Shown piece after piece: positions 6,114 through 11,922 of a DNA stretch of 11,922 nucleotides; position 1 is the first letter of the stretch; every line of letters begins with the position of its first letter. The notes beneath the pieces are model-generated. The model did not search any database. It saw only the letters and a program-made list of their open reading frames with translations, and had not been told where the DNA came from. The DNA lies in assembly GCA_040758525.1 (NCBI GenBank), contig JBFLVQ010000253.1, positions 1-11,922 on the forward strand. The letters are read 5' to 3'. The DNA comes from JBFLVQ01 sp040758525 (GTDB lineage: Bacteria > Acidobacteriota > Blastocatellia > Chloracidobacteriales > JADJPF01). The position numbers were made by a program, and so were the translations under genes.

Positions 6114-7370
6114 ATGTTTCTAGAACTAGCTGAAATTCAGACGCTACGCGCACTCACAGCAGATGGTCGATTACTCTTCTCTACTCGTATAGTCAGACTC
6201 TTTGCTTATGGCTTCCTCTCTGTAGTGCTTACACTCTATCTAGCGCAACTAGGTCTTACTGACCGGCAGATAGGGTTGTTGCTGACGCTCACTCTGATTG
6301 GTGATGCTGCTATTACATTGGGAATTACTCTAATTGCCGATCGTGTTGGGCGGCGGCGTATGCTGATATTGGGTGCAACATTGATGATCTTTGCTGGTGT
6401 TGCATTTGCTCTCACAAACAATCTCTTATTACTGATTGTCGCAGCAATAATCGGTACAATCAGTCCCAGCGGTTCTGAAGTTGGCCCCTTCCTTTCTATT
6501 GAACAGGCAACTCTCCCACAGACCATTCCCGACCAGCACCGTACGAGAATTTTTGCTTTATACAATCTTGCTGGTTCATTTGCCACTGCTTTAGGAGCGC
6601 TATGTAGCGGTATCTTGGCACAAACTTTACAACGCAGTGGCGCTAGCACACTCACTAGTTATCGTGCCATTGTTATTGGTTATGGTCTATTAGGTATAGC
6701 ATTACTGGCTCTCTTTACCACACTCTCTGCTGCAATAGAAGCGCCACGCCAGGTTGATGTGGCTAGCAAAGCATTTATGGGGCTACATCGTTCACGTAGA
6801 GTAGTATTGAAACTAGCATCTCTATTTATGCTAGATTCATTTGCTGGTGCGTTGATTATACAGAGTCTATTGGCTTATTGGTTCTATCTAAGATTTGGTG
6901 TCAAGCCGGCAACATTAGGAGGAATCTTCTTTGCTGGAAATATTCTTGCCGGTATTTCAGCACTGGTGGCAGCACGTGTAGCAGCGCGTTTTGGATTGAT
7001 CAACACAATGGTCTTTACACATATTCCATCAAATCTGTTGTTATTAATCTTACCATTAATGCCTAACCTTGCGCTGGCGATTATCACACTATTGATCCGT
7101 TATAGTATCTCACAAATGGATGTACCTACCCGCCAATCCTACACCATTGCTGTTGTCGAAGCAGATGAGCGCTCTGCTGCGGCAGGAATAACCTGGGTTG
7201 CGCGAATGGCAGCAGGTGCATTAGCACCAGTTGTTACCGGTTTGCTGTTAGATAATGGATTCTTTAGTCTCCCTTTTTATCTTGCTGGTGGATTGAAGAT
7301 AGTCTATGACCTTGCGCTTTATTTCAACTTTCGTAGGGTTAAGCCGCCAGAAGAACGTGAGGCTTCTTAA
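6114..7370 (+). CDS. Major facilitator superfamily transporter
   Basis: This 418-residue inner-membrane transporter has about twelve hydrophobic helices in two six-helix halves with a central cytoplasmic loop at about 205-225. Between helices 2 and 3 it carries the MFS motif A core DRVGRRRM (76-83). After helix 4 comes ISPSGSEVGPFLSIEQA (116-131), a segment I recognise from a subgroup of small-molecule or drug-efflux-like transporters. The substrate is unknown. The start ATG 6114 has a weak AAGG seven bases upstream, and the protein begins just before the first helix, which fits. It follows yjbQ by 120 bases, beyond a strong hairpin, so it is probably transcribed separately, although I found no clear promoter. 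Confidence 0.9.
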   Translation: MFLELAEIQTLRALTADGRLLFSTRIVRLFAYGFLSVVLTLYLAQLGLTDRQIGLLLTLTLIGDAAITLGITLIADRVGRRRMLILGATLMIFAGVAFALTNNLLLLIVAAIIGTISPSGSEVGPFLSIEQATLPQTIPDQHRTRIFALYNLAGSFATALGALCSGILAQTLQRSGASTLTSYRAIVIGYGLLGIALLALFTTLSAAIEAPRQVDVASKAFMGLHRSRRVVLKLASLFMLDSFAGALIIQSLLAYWFYLRFGVKPATLGGIFFAGNILAGISALVAARVAARFGLINTMVFTHIPSNLLLLILPLMPNLALAIITLLIRYSISQMDVPTRQSYTIAVVEADERSAAAGITWVARMAAGALAPVVTGLLLDNGFFSLPFYLAGGLKIVYDLALYFNFRRVKPPEEREAS

Positions 7371-7496
7371 CAAGTGATCTGGTTGGCAATCCATTAAAAC
7401 CCATCGTCGCTAAACCAACTACAAAGCTTTAACTAAAAGTAGAGAATCTCATCAGCATGGTAAAACGTAAAACTTTCTCCCTGCCAGCGAACCTGT

Positions 7497-7514
7497 TACA
7501 ATAGGCGTCCTATT
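7497..7514 (+). promoter_or_regulatory. Possible -10 box with overlapping palindrome
   Basis: TACAAT (7497-7502) resembles a -10 box, but the bases 17 upstream (TTTCTC) are a poor -35 box. AATAGG (7500-7505), CGT, CCTATT (7509-7514) is a perfect 6-bp inverted repeat on the likely transcription start of the HD-FKBP gene, so it could be a repressor site. This is the only notable item in the 187-base gap after the MFS gene, apart from two copies of AAAGCTTT. Confidence 0.25.
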
Positions 7515-7557
7515 AGTTATTGATCTTATTTAAAGCTTTCGGAGGGCTTGCCGACAT

Positions 7558-9090
7558 ATGCAGGATAAAGTCTTCTGCACTGTGATAGCATTGCTGCTAC
7601 TAGCGCTAACAGCGCCTTCTGCTATTGCTCAACGTAAGAGCCCTGTGGTCTGGAGTGGCAGTGGCGCAGGAAATCTATACGCAGAACGCTTAGGAGCAGA
7701 GTCCCCACTGGCACGCCGTGCCTGGCAGTATATCAATCTGCATATAGTTGAAATACGTGACGTGAAATTGCGTAAGCAAGTACGTGATCTGCTGGATAAT
7801 CCTGCTCCTACTTATCAATTGCGCGCTACCAATGCAGAGGAGCGGCGTACTGTATTGAGCCAACTAAAATCTGCCAATCTACTGCCTGCCACAACTAAAC
7901 TGGAAGATCTATACCCACCAGTTACTGATGCGAGTCGAGCTGCACAGAGTTTTCTCGCTGCGCCGGGTAGTTATTACAGTAGTGCCACGATTTCGGCAGG
8001 ACATCACTCTTACCCAGGTGGATTAGCTGTGCATACGGCTTTTAACTTGCGTGCGGCACTAGGGCTAATAACACATTATCGTGATAGCTATCAAATTCCT
8101 CAGACACTTCCCAACTTTCCCCTTGATCGTGACCTTATTATTTCTGCTGTGCTGCTCCATGACATTATGAAGACAGTGGTGTTTCAATGGAATGAAGATG
8201 GCTCGCAATTTACTGAAGGGCGTATTGCTGATACGGGCAGCCATCATATATTAGGCTTGGCAGAACAGTTTGCCCGTGGTCTTCCGGCCGCGGTAATTGT
8301 TGCTACTGCATCTGCTCACAACCCACCCCGACCCGGGGATCTGCGTGGTAAAGTGGTAGGGTATCTACGTGCTGCTGCAATTATCGCTCGAGTTGACCCG
8401 GTCGAATATGGAGTATTGATACGCAAAGAGGATGAATTTGATCTTGCTCTGACACCCCGTGCAGAACATTTCATTGTGCATCTTTCCGATTCCGATTATC
8501 ATTTCTCTGAATTTGCTGCTGCGGCTACCGTTGATCGACTGCGTGCGCTTGTTGCTAGTCAATTGAATTGGCCTGAGCAGGAACTAAACGGAGCACGCTT
8601 TAACTGGCTGCGAAATACTTTCCTCGCCCTTACCACGGGTATTGCTGCTTACCAACTTGATAATAAGGATACAGACGCACTCTTACCATTAGTCAAACAG
8701 GCCCTGATACGTATGGAAAAATTTGTGAAATTGAGTCCGATAACATCAAGGACAATTACATTAGCATCTGGGTTAAAGTATATAGACTTAGCAGTAGGGG
8801 AAGGGGAGGAGGCAGTAACAGGGAGAAGGCTGACGGTACACTATCTAGGGACTTTGGTAGATGGGAAGAAGTTTGACAGCTCTTATGATCGCAACAGGCC
8901 GTACGAGTTTATCTTAGGTGAGGGAGCAGTTATTAAGGGATGGGAAGAGGGTTTTACCGGGATGCGAGTAGGGGGTAAGCGTAAGCTGATTATTCCTCCA
9001 CAACTGGGCTACGGAGCGACGGGTGCTGGCAATATTATTCCTCCCAATGCGACATTAATATTTGAAGTTGAGTTATTAGGTGTACGTTAA
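7558..9090 (+). CDS. Secreted HD-domain phosphohydrolase fused to an FKBP-type peptidyl-prolyl isomerase
   Basis: This 510-residue protein has a signal peptide (1-24, ending SAIA) and no lipobox, so it is probably periplasmic. Residues about 140-290 look like an HD metal-dependent phosphohydrolase of the YhaM/Cbf1 kind: AGHHSYPGGLAVHT (147-160) with His159, LLHDIMKT (199-206) with His201/Asp202, SHH (228-230), SAHNPP (252-257) with His254, and ARVD with Asp280. Residues about 397-510 are a full FKBP domain that would catalyse proline cis-trans isomerisation. Its active-site residues are present: Tyr429 (VHYLGTL), Phe439 and Asp440 (KKFDSS), Phe451, Val458, Trp462, Tyr485 (YGATGA) and Phe502. 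The reading frame is unbroken. Codon use changes sharply near residue 397. GGAGGG lies 11 bases before the ATG. Both domain calls are sure; the substrate of the HD part is not known. Confidence 0.9.
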   Translation: MQDKVFCTVIALLLLALTAPSAIAQRKSPVVWSGSGAGNLYAERLGAESPLARRAWQYINLHIVEIRDVKLRKQVRDLLDNPAPTYQLRATNAEERRTVLSQLKSANLLPATTKLEDLYPPVTDASRAAQSFLAAPGSYYSSATISAGHHSYPGGLAVHTAFNLRAALGLITHYRDSYQIPQTLPNFPLDRDLIISAVLLHDIMKTVVFQWNEDGSQFTEGRIADTGSHHILGLAEQFARGLPAAVIVATASAHNPPRPGDLRGKVVGYLRAAAIIARVDPVEYGVLIRKEDEFDLALTPRAEHFIVHLSDSDYHFSEFAAAATVDRLRALVASQLNWPEQELNGARFNWLRNTFLALTTGIAAYQLDNKDTDALLPLVKQALIRMEKFVKLSPITSRTITLASGLKYIDLAVGEGEEAVTGRRLTVHYLGTLVDGKKFDSSYDRNRPYEFILGEGAVIKGWEEGFTGMRVGGKRKLIIPPQLGYGATGAGNIIPPNATLIFEVELLGVR

Positions 9091-9105
9091 TAGGAAAATT
9101 ACATA

Positions 9106-9120
9106 AAAATGTTACATTTT
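9106..9120. promoter_or_regulatory. Perfect palindrome upstream of the glgP promoter
   Basis: AAAATGT (9106-9112), T, ACATTTT (9114-9120) is a perfect 7-bp inverted repeat. It ends 5 bases before the candidate -35 box of glgP and begins 15 bases after the HD-FKBP stop. It is AT-rich with no following T-tract of note, so an operator is more likely than a terminator. The binding protein is unknown. Confidence 0.35.
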
Positions 9121-9125
9121 CTTGC

Positions 9126-9153
9126 TTGTTAGGAGTCACTGCTTTGATATGAT
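9126..9153 (+). promoter_or_regulatory. Candidate glgP promoter
   Basis: TTGTTA (9126-9131) and TATGAT (9148-9153) are separated by 16 bases. The -10 box matches the consensus at five of six bases and the -35 box at four. The leader would be about 55 bases. A short hairpin GGCT-GTC-AGCC (9155-9165) covers the start point, so it could be an operator or a 5' stabilising structure. Confidence 0.45.
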
Positions 9154-9214
9154 AGGCTGTCAGCCAACAGGACTGCGGTAGGTTTTTCAACGCCAAAACT
9201 ATGAAGGAGTCGCT

Positions 9215-11710
9215 ATGGTCACCACGATCAAACCGGAACTGCTAAAACTCTTTTATCACGGCATGGATGCCGAATCATTACAGCGCGCATTTCTCGACCA
9301 TCTAGAGTTTTCGCTCGCTAAAGATCACTACACTGCTACAGATCTGGATCGTTACACCAGTCTTGCCCTCTCAATACGCGATCGATTGATCGAACGCTGG
9401 ATACGTACACAAGAGACTTACTACAAAACTGATGCCAAGCGTGTCTACTATCTTTCCTTGGAATTCCTAATGGGGCGCACTTTAGGCAATAGCCTGATCA
9501 ATCTAGGATTCCTGGAAGAGTGCCATAAGACTATGCATGAACTCGGTTATGATCTAGAGACACTACGCGAAATCGAGTGGGATGCAGGTCTTGGCAATGG
9601 TGGTTTAGGACGGTTGGCAGCCTGTTTTCTTGACTCTATGGCAACCTTAGAGCTACCCGGCTATGGTTATGGTATCAGGTACGAATATGGTATCTTCCAC
9701 CAAAGGATTGTTGATGGCAACCAGATTGAATCGCCGGATAATTGGTTACGTTATGGCAATCCTTGGGAGATCGCCCGTCCCGAATACCTCTATCCAGTAC
9801 AGTTCTATGGGCATGTACTGCAATATAAAGATCATCATGGCCGTTTAGTAACACAGTGGTTAGATACTGAAGAGGTGTTGGCGATGGCATATGACACACC
9901 AATACCAGGTTATGGCAACAGTACTGTTAACACCTTGCGACTCTGGTCAGCCAAATCTACCCGCGACTTTGATCTAAAATATTTTAACGAAGGCGATTAC
10001 ATGCGCGCGGTAGAAGCCAAGAACGAATCAGAGAACATCTCCAAGGTTCTTTATCCTAATGACAATGTTTTTGAAGGTAAGGAACTACGTCTCAAACAAG
10101 AGTACTTCTTTGTTTCAGCAACACTACAAGATATCATACGCCGTTACAAGAAAGGACGTGACTCTTTTGATCAATTTGCTGACAAGACCGCGATCCAACT
10201 CAATGATACCCATCCAGCTATTGCGATTGCTGAATTGATGCGTATTCTAATCGATCTGGAAGGGCTTAGTTGGGAAGAGGCCTGGGCAATTACAACAAAG
10301 ACTTTTGGCTATACCAACCACACGGTATTGCCAGAAGCACTTGAGAAATGGAGTGTAGATCTATTTGGCTATGTACTGCCACGCCATCTACAGATCATAC
10401 ATGAGATCAATCACCGTTTCTTAGAACAGGTACGAGCGCGTTATCCTGGTGATGATGCACGTTGCGCACGTATGTCGATCATTGAGGAAGGGCCAGAAAA
10501 GCGTGTACGTATGGCCACTCTAGCAATGGTAGGCAGTCATAGTGTTAATGGTGTTGCACAACTGCACTCTGAGATACTTAAACGGGAAGTATTCCACGAC
10601 TTCTATGAGATGTTCCCGGAGAGGTTTAACAACAAGACTAATGGTATTACTCAACGTCGCTGGTTGAGAAAGTGTAACACTCGTCTATCAGCATTGATCA
10701 GTGAGCATATTGGTGATGGTTGGGTAACAGATCTTTTTCAGTTGAAGAAGTTAATACCATTAATTGACAACAGCAATTTCCTTGAACAATGGCGTGTAGT
10801 AAAACGGGCCAACAAAGAGCGTTTGAGTGAGATTATCAAACGTGATTGTGGCGTTACTGTAGAAGTGGACTCACTCTTTGACTGTCAGGTTAAGCGACTA
10901 CACGAGTATAAACGCCAACTGCTTAACGCGCTGCATGTTGTGACCGCCTACAATCGTATTCGAGATAACCCCAATGGCGAGCATGTGCCACGTACTGTGA
11001 TCTTTGGTGGCAAGGCTGCGCCTGGTTATCGTATCGCTAAATTGATTATCAAACTGATCACTTCTATTGGGCAGGTAGTGAATAATGATCCAGCCGTGCG
11101 TAACCTGCTTAAGGTGGTCTTTTTGCCCAACTATCGGGTTTCGCTATCAGAAAAGATCTTTCCTGCTGCAGAGCTTTCTGAACAGATCTCAACTGCTGGT
11201 ACAGAAGCCTCTGGCACGGGAAATATGAAGTTCGCATTGAATGGTGCGCTCACCATTGGCACAATGGATGGCGCCAATATTGAGATTCGCGAAGAAGTGG
11301 GCGATGATAATATCTTTATCTTTGGCCTTACTGCCGAAGAGGTTGCAGCACTAAAGCCACACTATAACCCCTGGGCTTACTATCATAGTAATGCTGAATT
11401 GCGGCGTGTATTGGATATGATCTCAGGCGGTTATTTTAGCACGCATAGTCGTGATCTATTCCAACCAATTGTACATTCGCTACTTGATGGTGGCGACCAT
11501 TACCTACTGCTGGCCGACTATGCTTCTTATATAGAATGCCAGCAGCGTGTCAGCGCTGCCTACTTAGATCAGAAGAAATGGACACGCCATTCCATTCTCA
11601 ATGTTGCTAGTATGGGGAAATTCTCCAGCGATCGTACAATTCAAGAGTATGCCGATGAGATCTGGGGCGTTAAACCAGCTAAGATCGATATGACTACTTG
11701 TCCGCTCTAA
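9215..11710 (+). CDS. glgP: Glycogen phosphorylase
   Basis: This cytoplasmic PLP enzyme (GT35) releases glucose-1-phosphate from glycogen or maltodextrin. It is complete at 831 residues and aligns closely by eye with muscle phosphorylase: GLGNGGLGRLAACFLDSMA (125-143), IQLNDTHPAIAIAELMR, QVKRLHEYKRQ (558-568) with the phosphate/PLP-contacting Lys560, Arg561 and Lys566, and EASGTGNMKFALNGA with PLP-bearing Lys672. All numbers are offset by 8 from rabbit muscle phosphorylase, which shows no large insertions in the core. The N-terminal tail is short and lacks the serine phosphorylation site of animal enzymes, so control is probably by substrate or transcription. The start ATG has AAGGAG five bases upstream. 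No other glycogen gene is in the window; it seems to be a single-gene unit with its own promoter and a hairpin after the stop. Confidence 0.98.
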   Translation: MVTTIKPELLKLFYHGMDAESLQRAFLDHLEFSLAKDHYTATDLDRYTSLALSIRDRLIERWIRTQETYYKTDAKRVYYLSLEFLMGRTLGNSLINLGFLEECHKTMHELGYDLETLREIEWDAGLGNGGLGRLAACFLDSMATLELPGYGYGIRYEYGIFHQRIVDGNQIESPDNWLRYGNPWEIARPEYLYPVQFYGHVLQYKDHHGRLVTQWLDTEEVLAMAYDTPIPGYGNSTVNTLRLWSAKSTRDFDLKYFNEGDYMRAVEAKNESENISKVLYPNDNVFEGKELRLKQEYFFVSATLQDIIRRYKKGRDSFDQFADKTAIQLNDTHPAIAIAELMRILIDLEGLSWEEAWAITTKTFGYTNHTVLPEALEKWSVDLFGYVLPRHLQIIHEINHRFLEQVRARYPGDDARCARMSIIEEGPEKRVRMATLAMVGSHSVNGVAQLHSEILKREVFHDFYEMFPERFNNKTNGITQRRWLRKCNTRLSALISEHIGDGWVTDLFQLKKLIPLIDNSNFLEQWRVVKRANKERLSEIIKRDCGVTVEVDSLFDCQVKRLHEYKRQLLNALHVVTAYNRIRDNPNGEHVPRTVIFGGKAAPGYRIAKLIIKLITSIGQVVNNDPAVRNLLKVVFLPNYRVSLSEKIFPAAELSEQISTAGTEASGTGNMKFALNGALTIGTMDGANIEIREEVGDDNIFIFGLTAEEVAALKPHYNPWAYYHSNAELRRVLDMISGGYFSTHSRDLFQPIVHSLLDGGDHYLLLADYASYIECQQRVSAAYLDQKKWTRHSILNVASMGKFSSDRTIQEYADEIWGVKPAKIDMTTCPL

Positions 11711-11720
11711 CCATCTCAAA

Positions 11721-11760
11721 TTTTGGATTGTGGATCTCTCTGTAGATCCACAATCCGAAA
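11721..11760. terminator. Perfect hairpin between convergent glgP and decarboxylase genes
   Basis: A 13-bp perfect stem pairs 11725-11737 (GGATTGTGGATCT) with 11744-11756 (AGATCCACAATCC) around a six-base loop. It starts about 10 bases after the glgP stop and ends 10 bases before the stop of the minus-strand gene. TTTT to the left and GAAAA to the right lengthen the stem through a G-T pair rather than giving a T-tract in either direction. A bidirectional terminator or 3'-end stabiliser is likely from position; the missing T-tract is odd. Confidence 0.7.
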
Positions 11761-11766
11761 ATCAGC

Positions 11767-11922
11767 TCAATCTGTCAGTGAAAGAATTGCGGTACGAATT
11801 GCTGATATTGTTGCCTCTACATCTTCACGATGTGTACGAAAGCATAGTAATGCAATTCTTATTACTACCTTACCGCCAATTGTTGTACTGGAGAGGAAGA
11901 CATGCTGTGATGCATTGATCTT
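11767..11922 (-). CDS. PLP-dependent decarboxylase, C-terminal fragment (runs off the right edge)
   Basis: The minus strand from the right edge to the TGA at 11767-11769 is open for 51 residues. It contains KINASQHVFLSSTTIGGK, VVIRIALLCFRTHREDVEA and ends AILSLTD. This pattern (N-S-x-FLSxT-x-GG-xVxRIAxxxFRTxxEDVE) is the C-terminal end of group II PLP-dependent decarboxylases, the aromatic-amino-acid/DDC family (Pfam PF00282). These enzymes decarboxylate aromatic or related amino acids; the lysine and active-site part lie outside the window. The substrate is unknown. It is convergent with glgP and shares the hairpin between them. Confidence 0.75.
   Translation of the reverse strand, partial: KINASQHVFLSSTTIGGKVVIRIALLCFRTHREDVEATISAIRTAILSLTD

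Noticed and set aside
7381..7431. Terminator after the MFS gene
   Set aside because: The best pairing (TGGTTGG with CCAACTA) includes a wobble pair, has a loop of about 38 bases and no T-tract.
9675..9902. Minus-strand open frame inside glgP
   Set aside because: It lies fully within a highly conserved part of glycogen phosphorylase and is a shadow frame.
11730..11918. Plus-strand open frame of 62 codons at the right edge
   Set aside because: It starts inside the hairpin after glgP and lies opposite a minus-strand frame with a recognisable decarboxylase C-terminus.

Overview
The window reads as a piece of a Gram-negative bacterial chromosome with moderate GC content. It carries ordinary metabolic and regulatory genes and no sign of phage, insertion sequences or CRISPR. 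An outer-membrane TonB-dependent receptor proves an outer membrane. The receptor's N-terminal carboxypeptidase-regulatory-like domain and the pair of a six-helix membrane protein with a winged-helix regulator resemble what is common in Acidobacteriota. That assignment is inference from protein resemblance only.

Layout. Positions 1-2070 (minus) hold the N-terminal 690 residues of a TonB-dependent receptor that runs off the left edge; no stop codon is reached. A 369-base divergent spacer with several inverted repeats separates it from a zinc-ribbon/FHA protein (2440-3096, plus). A small unrecognised protein (3126-3548, minus) converges on the FHA gene. From 3704 to 5993 four plus-strand genes form a likely operon: membrane protein, winged-helix regulator (8-base overlap), a divergent cis-prenyltransferase of the UppS family, and a YjbQ-family protein. 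A strong promoter sits so close to the first ATG that the transcript should be leaderless, and a stable hairpin follows yjbQ. An MFS transporter (6114-7370) comes next. After it lies a secreted protein (7558-9090) joining an HD metal-dependent phosphohydrolase domain to an FKBP-type peptidyl-prolyl isomerase. Then comes glycogen phosphorylase (9215-11710). A perfect hairpin separates glgP from the convergent C-terminal 51 residues of a PLP-dependent decarboxylase (11767-11922, minus).

How the genes work together. The cis-prenyltransferase makes polyprenyl diphosphate carrier lipid and is tied by position to a membrane protein and a regulator, so this cassette may control an envelope-related function. 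The other genes look like independent transcription units. No complete novel system is evident. The most unusual items are the HD-FKBP fusion, whose FKBP part has clearly different codon use from its HD part, and the leaderless promoter of the membrane/regulator/cis-prenyltransferase/YjbQ cassette.
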